9,419 bases of DNA from Zoogloeaceae bacterium (GCA_031278735.1 JAITJU010000236.1:1-9419); one strand, 5' to 3'. Positions 1 through 6,403 are shown, counted from the first letter of the stretch. Notes: generated by a model not told the origin, from the letters alone. Made by a program: numbers and translations.

Positions 1-2
1 TG

Positions 3-251
3 GAAATAACGTGCCCGTGGGCGGCTTTCATCTACGCTGTTTCCATGCTGGCGGGCGCGCTGAGCTTCATGCCGGGGGGGTTGGGCAGCGCGGAGGCGGT
101 GATGGGCGGTCTTTTGATGCTCTCCGGCATGTCTGGCGCGGAAGCCGTCGCCGCCACCGCGCTGACCCGGATCGCAACCCTGTGGTTCGCCGTGGCAATC
201 GGCATCCGCTGTCAGATCGGAGCGCAGAAGGCTGGGGAGGGAGGACGCTAA
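3..251 (+). CDS. C-terminal part of a UPF0104 / LPG-synthase transmembrane-domain family protein (5' end outside window)
   Basis: Only the last 82 codons are present. The frame is open from the left edge to the TAA at 249-251, so this is the 3' end of a gene that begins before the window. The fragment is strongly hydrophobic and has a PGGLGSAEA motif at about residues 24-32, followed by a small-residue helix and a conserved-looking TRIATLWFA stretch. PGGLG-x-x-E followed by a helix ending in a single Arg is typical of the integral membrane family that includes the MprF flippase domain and YbhN-like proteins (UPF0104, LPG_synthase_TM). Members are polytopic inner-membrane proteins, some with proven or proposed lipid or glycolipid flipping roles. 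The substrate cannot be told from this fragment. The tail (QKAGEGGR) is charged and probably cytoplasmic. The gene converges with mltF, with 40 bases between the stop codons. Confidence 0.72.
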   Translation, partial: EITCPWAAFIYAVSMLAGALSFMPGGLGSAEAVMGGLLMLSGMSGAEAVAATALTRIATLWFAVAIGIRCQIGAQKAGEGGR

Positions 252-273
252 GACATCCGCTCCCAGATGCTTG

Positions 274-290
274 CGGGCGTGAAGCGCCCG
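274..290. terminator. Hairpin between two convergent genes, possible bidirectional terminator
   Basis: A perfect 6-bp stem, CGGGCG (274-279) and CGCCCG (285-290), encloses a 5-base loop. It lies entirely in the 40-base space between the stop codon of the left-edge membrane gene and the stop codon of mltF on the other strand. The position suits a shared terminator, but there is no T-tract on either side, so an intrinsic mechanism is not demonstrated. Confidence 0.35.
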
Positions 291-291
291 G

Positions 292-1833
292 TCACGGACC
301 ATCCTCCGTCTTCCATCCTCCGTCCCCCGAACCCAATGGCGTCCATGCGGGTTGGTGGCGCAGCAGGATGTCGTAGAAAAGGCGCACGTTTTCCACCAGA
401 ATCACGGCTTCGCCGCCGCGCGCGCGACCGGATTTCAGGTTGGCGTAATATTCCGGACGCGCCAGCAGCGGCAGGATTTTTTTCATCTCGAACCAGGAGT
501 CGCCATTGACGCCCTTGCGCCCGGCCAGACGGCGGGCGGCGTTGAAGTGGCCGGGGCCGATGTTGTAGGCGGCCAGCGCCTGCCAGGTGCGATCCGGCTC
601 CGGCGTGCTTTCCGGGATATAGCTTTTCAGGATATTTACGTAGCGCGCCCCGGCCAGGATGCTTTCATTGGGGTCGAGCCGGTTGGAGACGCCCATGCGA
701 TCCGCGGTGTATTCCGTGAGCATCATGATGCCGCGTACGCCGGTAGGGCTGGTATTGAGCGGATTCCAGTGCGATTCCTGATAGGAGAGCGCCGCCAGCA
801 GCCGCCAGTCGATGCCGGTTTCCTGCTGCGCCTGCTGAAACAGCGCGCGGTATTTGGGCAGAAGCGTTTCGATGCGCTCGATGAAAACCACGACATCCAT
901 GGGGCGCAGACGTTCCAGGTGTCCCAGATAGCGATCGCGCAATATCATCAGCGCGCGATCATCCCGCATCTTTTCGATGAACTCCTGCGCCCGTTCATAC
1001 AGACGGAGGTCGCCGTCCGCGGGGAACATCCAGGCTATCGGTTCCGCCTTGCCGACTTCCAGCCCGGTCTGCAGCGCCGGGTAATAGTTCTGGCCGATGC
1101 TGACGAGCGCCTGATCGACCAACGCGATTTCCACCTTGCGGCTGGCGACGTCGGCCAGTAAATCCAGCGGCGTATCGGCGCGCGACTCGCGCGCTTTCAG
1201 ATTGGGCATCTGCTTTTGCAGTTCCCGCAAGGCGCGGTACTGGCGGCTGCCCTGAGCGACGACGGTTTGCCCCTGCAGCTGCGCCAGATCGCGCAGCGGC
1301 AAGGCGTCTTCGTGGCGCGCCAACACATCGGACGTGAAGAGAAAGGGCGCGCTGTAACGAAAGGATTTGCCTGGCGCGGGCGAAAACCAGCCTGCCGCCA
1401 GATGCGCTTCGTGCCGCGTCAGGCGTTCGCGTATTTCATGCCGGGGAACGACCACGAAACGCGCGGAAATTCCCAATTCGGCGGCGAACAGCTGCGCCAG
1501 ATCGTGCTCGAACCCGACGGGTGTTCCGCCTTCCCCTTCCATGTCGTAAGTCAAGGGGCCAACGTAGGTGAGCACCACGAGTTCCTGTTCGGCTTCCGGA
1601 AAGGGCAGGGGTTGTTCCGAACAGGCGGACAGGATGAGGAGAAGCGGCAAGAGCAGTCGCAGGGCCGCGCCGCGGCAACCGCATTTGCCTTTGGGAATGT
1701 CTCCGCTTTCCCCTCCTCCGTCTGGGCGGCAAGGGCGCTCCGGCAGAGACAAGAGAGGGCGTCGTTTCATCCGGCGCAGCCGCGGGCGTCCGGCGCCATG
1801 AATGCCCTTTCTTTCCTTGTCTTCTGGTATCAT
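292..1833 (-). CDS. mltF: Membrane-bound lytic murein transglycosylase F (MltF), probable lipoprotein
   Basis: MltF cleaves the MurNAc-GlcNAc bond of peptidoglycan with formation of 1,6-anhydroMurNAc, acting from the outer membrane in the periplasm. Numbered from the ATG at 1833 (513 residues), a hydrophobic stretch ends in the lipobox LSAC with Cys71. An SBP_bac_3-like (solute-binding) domain follows at about 85-300, then an SLT domain at about 328-495. The SLT signature is complete: ALSYQESHW with catalytic Glu353, SPTGVRGIMMLT, and AAYNIG, closely matching the E. coli MltF motifs. The start is uncertain. ATG 1833 has an excellent GGAGG site 6 bases upstream but gives an unusually long 70-residue stretch before the lipobox Cys. 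ATG 1770 shortens that to 49 residues but lacks a ribosome site. The open frame continues upstream through the tRNA, which cannot be coding. The C-terminus ends in a small DNA-level duplication. Confidence 0.93.
   Translation of the reverse strand: MIPEDKERKGIHGAGRPRLRRMKRRPLLSLPERPCRPDGGGESGDIPKGKCGCRGAALRLLLPLLLILSACSEQPLPFPEAEQELVVLTYVGPLTYDMEGEGGTPVGFEHDLAQLFAAELGISARFVVVPRHEIRERLTRHEAHLAAGWFSPAPGKSFRYSAPFLFTSDVLARHEDALPLRDLAQLQGQTVVAQGSRQYRALRELQKQMPNLKARESRADTPLDLLADVASRKVEIALVDQALVSIGQNYYPALQTGLEVGKAEPIAWMFPADGDLRLYERAQEFIEKMRDDRALMILRDRYLGHLERLRPMDVVVFIERIETLLPKYRALFQQAQQETGIDWRLLAALSYQESHWNPLNTSPTGVRGIMMLTEYTADRMGVSNRLDPNESILAGARYVNILKSYIPESTPEPDRTWQALAAYNIGPGHFNAARRLAGRKGVNGDSWFEMKKILPLLARPEYYANLKSGRARGGEAVILVENVRLFYDILLRHQPAWTPLGSGDGGWKTEDGP
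299..324. repeat. 12-bp tandem direct repeat in the 3' end of mltF
   Basis: CCATCCTCCGTC occurs at 299-310 and again at 313-324, separated by two bases. The two copies encode the extreme C-terminus of MltF (DGGW followed by EDGP). This looks like a recent small duplication in a tail that is not part of the SLT domain. The copy number could vary by slippage. Confidence 0.8.
1825..1833 (+). promoter_or_regulatory. Probable extended -10 promoter of tRNA-Ser
   Basis: TGGTATCAT fits an extended -10 element (TG-N-TATCAT). It would start transcription near 1840, about five bases before the mature tRNA 5' end at 1845. The downstream discriminator region is GC-rich, as is common for stable-RNA promoters under stringent control. 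No convincing -35 box is visible at the usual distance. The same bases, read on the other strand, form the ATG and second codon of the best-supported mltF start. Confidence 0.45.
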
Positions 1834-1844
1834 CCGCCTCCTCC

Positions 1845-1937
1845 GGAGAGGTACCGAAGTGGCCATAACGGCGCCGACTCGAAATCGGATGGTCGGGTAA
1901 AACCGGCACGGGGGTTCGAATCCCCCCCTCTCCGCCA
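1845..1937 (+). tRNA. tRNA-Ser(CGA) with encoded CCA
   Basis: A class II tRNA can be folded by eye. The acceptor stem is GGAGAGG (1845-1851) with CCTCTCC (1927-1933), followed by discriminator G1934 and encoded CCA (1935-1937). The D-stem is CCG/CGG. The anticodon loop at 1878-1884 is CTCGAAA, with anticodon CGA at 1880-1882, reading UCG. A long variable arm of about 18-20 bases follows, typical of serine tRNAs. The T-arm is GGGGG-TTCGAAT-CCCCC. G73 and the long variable arm are serine identity elements. The sequence closely resembles E. coli serU. The gene stands alone, diverging from mltF and upstream of adk. No T-rich terminator hairpin follows it directly. Confidence 0.97.
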
Positions 1938-1998
1938 ATTTATGACTCGTTCCTCTGCGCGCATGTTTCCCTCCATGGCCTTGATCTTAGCAGCAAGG

Positions 1999-2025
1999 CG
2001 CAAAAAGTCGCGCGCCGACTTTGCG
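1999..2025. other. Hairpin in the tRNA-Ser / adk spacer (1938-2213)
   Basis: AAAGTCG (2004-2010) pairs with CGACTTT (2016-2022) around a 5-base CGCGC loop. The stem can extend by CGC/GCG across a two-base A bulge. This is the clearest structure in the 276-base spacer between tRNA-Ser and adk. It might limit read-through from the tRNA, but no T-tract follows. Apart from this and the adk promoter, I see no convincing gene in the spacer. An open frame from 1942 to 2169 has no ribosome site and no recognisable product. Confidence 0.35.
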
Positions 2026-2143
2026 TATTGCCATGCGCCGATTGCCGAATTCGACGCCCGGATTTTAACGCGCGGACGGCGCGGCGAAACGGCAAGACGG
2101 AAAGTGCCGACGGCATGGACGCGCCTTGTCCGGATTGCAAAAT

Positions 2144-2172
2144 TTGACCTCCGCCGCGTTTGCGCGTAATTT
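2144..2172 (+). promoter_or_regulatory. Sigma70-type promoter upstream of adk
   Basis: TTGACC (2144-2149) and TAATTT (2167-2172) are separated by exactly 17 bases, which is close to consensus. Transcription would start near 2179, giving an adk leader of about 35 bases. No other good promoter is visible before hppA, so this one probably also drives the phosphofructokinase and perhaps hppA. Confidence 0.7.
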
Positions 2173-2213
2173 CCGCTGTTTGCGTTGCAACATGAACCAC
2201 AACAGGAAACATC

Positions 2214-2867
2214 ATGCGATTGATTCTTTTGGGCGCGCCGGGCGCGGGCAAGGGTACCCAGGCACAATTCATCTGCAAGAAATTCGCCATTCCTCAGATT
2301 TCCACGGGTGACATGTTGCGCGCCCATGTCCGGGCGGGAACGTCTCTGGGACAGGAAGCCAAAAAATTCATGGACGCGGGCGCGCTGGTGCCGGACTCGG
2401 CGATTATCAACATGGTCAAGGCGCGCCTGACCGAGGCGGATTGCGCGAACGGCTATCTGTTCGACGGTTTCCCGCGCACCATTTCGCAGGCTGAAGCCAT
2501 GCGGGCGGCGGGCGTGGCGCTGGATTTCGTGCTGGAAATCGACGTTCCGGATGCCGATATCATCGAGCGCATGGCGGGACGTCGGATGCATCTGCCTTCC
2601 GGGCGCAGCTATCACCTCAAGTTCAATCCGCCCAAGGTCGCGGATAAAGACGACCTGACCGGAGAGGCGCTGACGCAGCGCGCGGATGACGCGGCGGAAA
2701 CCGTGCAAAAACGCCTTGCGGTCTACCATCAGGAAACCCGACCGCTGACGCGTTTTTACGCGGACTGGGCGGCAAGCGGCGCGTCCGGCGCGCCGCAAGT
2801 GAAACGAATCGAAGGCGTGGGCAACATGGAAACGATTGCCGCGCGCGTCTTCGCCGCGCTGCAATAA
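2214..2867 (+). CDS. adk: Adenylate kinase
   Basis: This cytosolic enzyme interconverts ATP + AMP and two ADP. The protein has 217 residues, against 214 in E. coli Adk. The P-loop GAPGAGKGT is at 7-15 with Lys13. The AMP-site motif DGFPRT is at 84-89 with Arg88. The phosphate-binding arginines Arg36, Arg123, Arg156 and Arg167 fall at the same numbers as in the E. coli enzyme. The LID (about 122-160) is the long form, without the four zinc cysteines of many Gram-positive enzymes. The start at 2214 is supported by AGGAAA about 4 bases upstream and by the P-loop beginning at residue 7. The phosphofructokinase gene starts 7 bases after the stop, so the two are almost certainly co-transcribed. In this setting Adk would remove AMP formed by the PPi-releasing reactions that feed the next two enzymes. 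Confidence 0.98.
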   Translation: MRLILLGAPGAGKGTQAQFICKKFAIPQISTGDMLRAHVRAGTSLGQEAKKFMDAGALVPDSAIINMVKARLTEADCANGYLFDGFPRTISQAEAMRAAGVALDFVLEIDVPDADIIERMAGRRMHLPSGRSYHLKFNPPKVADKDDLTGEALTQRADDAAETVQKRLAVYHQETRPLTRFYADWAASGASGAPQVKRIEGVGNMETIAARVFAALQ

Positions 2868-2874
2868 TCTCATC

Positions 2875-4131
2875 ATGCCGAAAAACGCTTTTTACGCGCA
2901 ATCCGGCGGCGTCACCGCCGTCATCAACGCCAGCGCCTGCGGCGTCATCGAGACCGCGCGTCGACATCCCGACGCAATCGGCAAGCTCTACGCCGGACGG
3001 GACGGCATCATCGGCGCGTTGACCGAAGACCTGATCGACACTTCGCTGGAAAGCGCCGCCGACATTGCGCGCCTGCGGCATACGCCGGGCGGGGCGTTTG
3101 GTTCCTGCCGCTACAAGCTCAAGTCGCTGGAAGAACATCAGGCGCAGTACGCACGGCTGATCGAGGTGTTCCGGGCGCATGACATCGGCTATTTCTTCTA
3201 TAACGGCGGCAATGATTCCATGGATACGGCGTGGAAGGTGTCGCAACTGGCGACGCGCCTGGATTTTCCGCTGGTCTGCGTCGGCATTCCCAAGACCGTG
3301 GATAATGACCTGGCCGTCACCGACAATTGTCCGGGTTTTGGCTCGGTCGCCAAATATGTGGCGACTTCCATGCGCGAGGCGGGGTTTGACGTTGCTTCCA
3401 TGGCGCGCACCTCGACGAAGATTTTCGTGCTTGAGGTCATGGGACGTCATGCCGGATGGATCGCGGCGGCCTGTGGTCTGGCGAGCGAAGCCGAGGGCGA
3501 GGCGCCGCATATCCTGCTGTTTCCCGAAATTCCCTTTGATCCGGAAGCCTTCTTGCAACGGGTAGACGATTGCGTCAAGCGCTGCGGCTATTGCGCCATC
3601 GCGGTCTCGGAAGGGCTGCATGACGCCGACGGCAGGCTGATTGCCGAAACGGGGACGCGCGACGCCTTCGGTCATGCCCAGTTGGGCGGCGTCGGACAAG
3701 TGACGGCGCAGCTTGTCCGGGATCGTCTGGGTTACAAATACCACTGGGCGCTGGCGGATTACCTGCAACGCGCCGCCCGCCACATCGCGTCGCGCGTCGA
3801 TGTGGAGCAGGCGTATGCCGTGGGGCGCGCCGCCGTGGAAGCGGCGCTGGCGGGCAAAAACGCCGTCATGCCCGCGATTCGCCGTCTCACGGACGCGCCT
3901 TACGCCTGGGAAATCGTTCTGGCGGATTTGCAACACGTCGCCAACACGGAGAAAAAAATGCCGCGCGATTTCATTTCTCCCGACGGCTTCGGCATCACCG
4001 ACGCTTGCCGCCGCTATTTGCTGCCGCTCGTGGAAGGCGAGGACGCGCCGCCCTTCATACGCGGGCTGCCGGATTACGTGCGCCTGAAAAACATCAGCGC
4101 GGCGAGAAAACTCGCGGAGTTTTCCCTATGA
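2875..4131 (+). CDS. pfp: PPi-dependent 6-phosphofructokinase (diphosphate--fructose-6-phosphate 1-phosphotransferase)
   Basis: This glycolytic enzyme phosphorylates fructose 6-phosphate, probably with PPi instead of ATP and reversibly. The protein has 418 residues, clearly longer than the roughly 320 of E. coli PfkA. The N-terminal SGGVTAVINA loop is at 10-19. GGNDS at 111-115 puts Asp114 where ATP enzymes have Gly, and PKTVDND at 139-145 puts Lys140 where ATP enzymes have Gly. These two substitutions are the established markers of PPi use. The catalytic Asp is in TVDND, and MGRHAGW (189-195) is the sugar-phosphate motif. The second residue of the phosphate loop (GGND rather than the GGDD of plant and methanotroph enzymes) marks a distinct subgroup. 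The ATG at 2875 was chosen because the family N-terminus begins there, but no Shine-Dalgarno sequence is visible, so translation is probably coupled to adk. Specificity is inferred from residues only. Confidence 0.93.
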   Translation: MPKNAFYAQSGGVTAVINASACGVIETARRHPDAIGKLYAGRDGIIGALTEDLIDTSLESAADIARLRHTPGGAFGSCRYKLKSLEEHQAQYARLIEVFRAHDIGYFFYNGGNDSMDTAWKVSQLATRLDFPLVCVGIPKTVDNDLAVTDNCPGFGSVAKYVATSMREAGFDVASMARTSTKIFVLEVMGRHAGWIAAACGLASEAEGEAPHILLFPEIPFDPEAFLQRVDDCVKRCGYCAIAVSEGLHDADGRLIAETGTRDAFGHAQLGGVGQVTAQLVRDRLGYKYHWALADYLQRAARHIASRVDVEQAYAVGRAAVEAALAGKNAVMPAIRRLTDAPYAWEIVLADLQHVANTEKKMPRDFISPDGFGITDACRRYLLPLVEGEDAPPFIRGLPDYVRLKNISAARKLAEFSL

Positions 4132-4268
4132 GCGCGCAAACGGCGGGACATGCCGGAAAAATGCCCGGCACAAGCGAAAATTCTTGCGGCATGCGTCTTC
4201 GTCTGCCGCGTTTCCCATTTTTGACCGCAGCGCACCCGGGGCCGGGTGGCAGGGTTGCGGTCGTTTAG
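4128..4268 (+). CDS. Possible 46-residue small protein between pfp and hppA (doubtful)
   Basis: An ATG at 4128 overlaps the pfp stop in an ATGA junction, preceded by GGAG about 8 bases upstream, and the frame stays open to TAG at 4266-4268. That is 15 bases short of the hppA start. The predicted product is polar at first (MSAQTAGHAGK), has one Cys, and is Arg/Pro/Gly-rich later. It has no signal peptide, transmembrane helix or motif that I recognise. In favour are the classic coupling junction and a ribosome site. Against it are the strong hairpins in the same bases, the unremarkable composition and the lack of any family. It could be a leader peptide whose translation affects the hairpins before hppA, or chance. 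Confidence 0.22.
   Translation: MSAQTAGHAGKMPGTSENSCGMRLRLPRFPFLTAAHPGPGGRVAVV
4151..4262 (+). promoter_or_regulatory. Structured RNA region (three successive hairpins) upstream of hppA
   Basis: Hairpin 1: TGCCGG (4151-4156) with CCGGCA (4165-4170). Hairpin 2: GCGGCA (4186-4191) with TGCCGC (4204-4209), followed within a few bases by T-rich sequence (4211-4222), resembling a weak intrinsic terminator. Hairpin 3: a 7-bp stem GACCGCA (4223-4229) with TGCGGTC (4256-4262), enclosing an inner stem CACCCG (4233-4238) with CGGGTG (4243-4248). TGCCG of hairpin 1 could instead pair with CGGCA of hairpin 2, so alternative folds are possible. The hppA ribosome site follows at once. The layout suits an attenuator or other leader controlling hppA separately from adk-pfp. 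I do not recognise it as a known riboswitch class. Confidence 0.4.
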
Positions 4269-4283
4269 CAAAGAGGAGTTGAT

Positions 4284-6335
4284 ATGTCTTCTGGTTTAAT
4301 CCTGGCGCTGGTCTGCGCGATTGTCGCGGTGTTGTACGGCGCCGTTTCCAGTAAATGGATACTGTCCCTGCCCGCGGGGAACGAGCGTATGCAGGAAATC
4401 GCCCGCGCCATCCAGCAAGGCGCGTCCGCCTATCTGAATAAACAATATTCCACGATTGCCGCCGTGGGCGGCGTGCTCTTTCTCGTCATCGGCCTTGCGC
4501 TCTCCTGGTATACGGCCATTGGTTTCCTGCTGGGCGCGCTGTTGTCCGGCGCGACTGGCTACATCGGCATGAACGTTTCCGTGCGCGCCAACACGCGCAC
4601 GGCGGAAGCCGCCCGTCAGGGGCTGTCTGCCGCGCTCACCGTGGCTTTCCGCGGCGGCGCCATCACCGGGATGCTGGTGGTGGGGCTGGGACTGCTCGGC
4701 GTCGCCGGTTATTACGCGATCCTGAAACTCATTTTGCCGGAAGCCCAAACGCATCATCTGGTCGAGCCGCTCGTGGGTCTGGCCTTTGGCGGTTCGCTGA
4801 TTTCCATCTTCGCCCGTCTGGGCGGCGGCATTTTCACCAAGGGCGCGGATGTGGGCGCCGACCTCGTGGGCAAGGTGGAAGCGGGCATTCCCGAGGACGA
4901 TCCGCGCAACCCGGCGGTGATTGCCGATAACGTCGGCGACAATGTGGGCGACTGCGCGGGCATGGCCGCCGACCTCTTCGAGACCTACGCCGTCACCGTC
5001 GTCGCCACGATGGTGCTGGGCGCGCTGATGCTGAAGGCCACGCCCGGTGTGGACGATAGCCTGGTAATTTATCCCTTGGCGCTGGGCGGCGTTTCCATCA
5101 TCGCGTCGGTCATCGGCTGCTTCTTCGTCAAGGCGAAAGAGGGCGGCAAAATCATGAACGCCCTCTATCGTGGGCTGGCGGTGGCCGGCGCGCTGGCCAT
5201 CGTGGCTTTCTATCCCGTCACCAATTGGATATTGGGCGCGGGCATCAAAACCGAATCCGGCCTGATCGCCTCGTCGGCCATTTTTGGCTCAGCGGTCGTC
5301 GGCCTGGTGCTGACCGCCTTGCTCGTGTGGATTACCGAGTTCTACACCGGCACCCAATACAAGCCGGTACAGCATGTCGCCGCCGCTTCGCAGACGGGTC
5401 ACGCCACCAACATCATCGCCGGTCTCGGCGTTTCCATGAAAGCTACGGCATTGCCGGTGCTTTGCGTCTCCGCCGCCATTCTGGTCGCGTATGCCCTGGC
5501 GGGGCTTTACGGCATCGCCATTGCCGCCACGTCCATGCTGTCCATGACGGGTATCATCGTTGCGCTGGACGCCTACGGCCCCATTACCGATAACGCGGGC
5601 GGCATTGCCGAAATGGCCGAGCTGCCGGATTCCGTGCGCGCCGTCACCGATCCGCTGGATGCCGTGGGCAACACCACCAAGGCCGTCACCAAGGGCTACG
5701 CCATCGGTTCCGCCGGTCTCGCCGCGCTGGTGCTGTTCGCCGACTACACGCACGCGCTGGAAACGGGCGGTCAGACGCTGACCTTCGATCTTTCCGATCA
5801 CATGGTCATCATCGGTCTCTTCATCGGCGGCATGATTCCCTATCTTTTCGGCGCGATGGCAATGGAAGCCGTAGGGCGCGCCGCGGGCTCCGTGGTGGAA
5901 GAAGTGCGCCGCCAGTTTCGCGAAGTGAAGGGCATCATGGACGGCAGCGCCAAGCCGGATTATTCCCGCGCCGTGGGCATGCTCACCCAGGCCGCGATCA
6001 AGGAAATGATCGCGCCGTCGCTGCTGCCCGTGCTGGTTCCCGTCATTGTCGGTCTCACGCTGGGGCCAAAGGCGCTGGGCGGCGTGCTCATGGGCGCCAT
6101 CGTCACCGGATTGTTCGTCGCCATTTCCATGACCACGGGCGGCGGCGCCTGGGACAACGCCAAGAAATACATCGAGGACGGACACTTCGGCGGCAAGGGT
6201 TCGGAAGCCCACAAGGCCGCCGTTACCGGCGACACCGTGGGCGACCCCTACAAGGACACCGCCGGCCCGGCCGTCAATCCGCTCATCAAGATCATCAACA
6301 TCGTGGCGCTGTTGATCGTGCCGTTGATTATTTGA
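4284..6335 (+). CDS. hppA: Membrane-bound proton-translocating pyrophosphatase, K+-independent type
   Basis: This polytopic inner-membrane enzyme couples PPi hydrolysis to proton export. The protein has 683 residues with about 16 expected helices, a usual size for bacterial members. The active-site signature is intact: GADVGADLVGKVEAGIPEDD (187-206), then DNVGDNVGDCAG (215-226) and DLFETYAVT. The subtype determinant GNTTKAVTKG at 462-471 has Lys466 and Thr469, where K+-dependent enzymes carry Ala and Gly/Ala. By family knowledge this predicts a K+-independent H+ pump. The C-terminal GDTVGDPYKDTAGPAVNPLIK (649-669) is the usual second acidic site. The start at 4284 has a strong AGAGGAG site 5 bases upstream. 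It lies downstream of a PPi-type phosphofructokinase, an arrangement also known from methanotrophs, and supports PPi as an energy currency here. Confidence 0.98.
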   Translation: MSSGLILALVCAIVAVLYGAVSSKWILSLPAGNERMQEIARAIQQGASAYLNKQYSTIAAVGGVLFLVIGLALSWYTAIGFLLGALLSGATGYIGMNVSVRANTRTAEAARQGLSAALTVAFRGGAITGMLVVGLGLLGVAGYYAILKLILPEAQTHHLVEPLVGLAFGGSLISIFARLGGGIFTKGADVGADLVGKVEAGIPEDDPRNPAVIADNVGDNVGDCAGMAADLFETYAVTVVATMVLGALMLKATPGVDDSLVIYPLALGGVSIIASVIGCFFVKAKEGGKIMNALYRGLAVAGALAIVAFYPVTNWILGAGIKTESGLIASSAIFGSAVVGLVLTALLVWITEFYTGTQYKPVQHVAAASQTGHATNIIAGLGVSMKATALPVLCVSAAILVAYALAGLYGIAIAATSMLSMTGIIVALDAYGPITDNAGGIAEMAELPDSVRAVTDPLDAVGNTTKAVTKGYAIGSAGLAALVLFADYTHALETGGQTLTFDLSDHMVIIGLFIGGMIPYLFGAMAMEAVGRAAGSVVEEVRRQFREVKGIMDGSAKPDYSRAVGMLTQAAIKEMIAPSLLPVLVPVIVGLTLGPKALGGVLMGAIVTGLFVAISMTTGGGAWDNAKKYIEDGHFGGKGSEAHKAAVTGDTVGDPYKDTAGPAVNPLIKIINIVALLIVPLII

Positions 6336-6350
6336 GATCGGGGTTATGCC

Positions 6351-6403
6351 ATCGACGGCCATGCCGCACGGCAACTGCCCTGTGGTCTGCGGCGACCGTC
6401 GAT
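6351..6403. other. Nested inverted repeat in the hppA / methyltransferase spacer
   Basis: In the 147-base spacer after hppA, ATCGACGG (6351-6358) pairs perfectly with CCGTCGAT (6396-6403). Inside it GCCGCA (6363-6368) pairs with TGCGGC (6388-6393). The element starts 16 bases after the hppA stop, a natural place for a terminator or 3' mRNA-stabilising structure, but it lacks a T-tract. The rest of the spacer (6404-6482) is GC-rich, and I see no clear promoter in it. Confidence 0.45.

Noticed and set aside
1768..1800. A 10-codon frame (ATG at 1798-1800, minus strand) ending in an ATGA overlap with the mltF ATG at 1770
   Set aside because: It is tempting as a leader peptide with an A/G-rich region upstream, but it is too short and too dependent on the uncertain mltF start to claim.
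1216..2169. 317-codon + strand frame spanning mltF and tRNA-Ser
   Set aside because: It runs through a tRNA gene and is antisense to mltF. The part after the tRNA (from ATG 1942) has no ribosome site and looks like random Arg/Ala-rich translation.
1830..2876. 348-codon minus strand frame over tRNA-Ser, the spacer and adk
   Set aside because: It is antisense to adk and crosses the tRNA, and no domain is visible.
2623..3936. 437-codon open frame antisense to adk/pfp
   Set aside because: It is a shadow of two confidently identified genes on the + strand and has low-complexity Arg-rich translation.
4247..4260. Sigma54-type promoter (TGGCA followed by TTGC) before hppA
   Set aside because: The GG-to-GC spacing is about three bases too short for a sigma54 site.
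4130..4283. Fluoride (crcB) riboswitch upstream of hppA
   Set aside because: Considered because of the link to pyrophosphatases, but the characteristic conserved bases of that motif are not seen.
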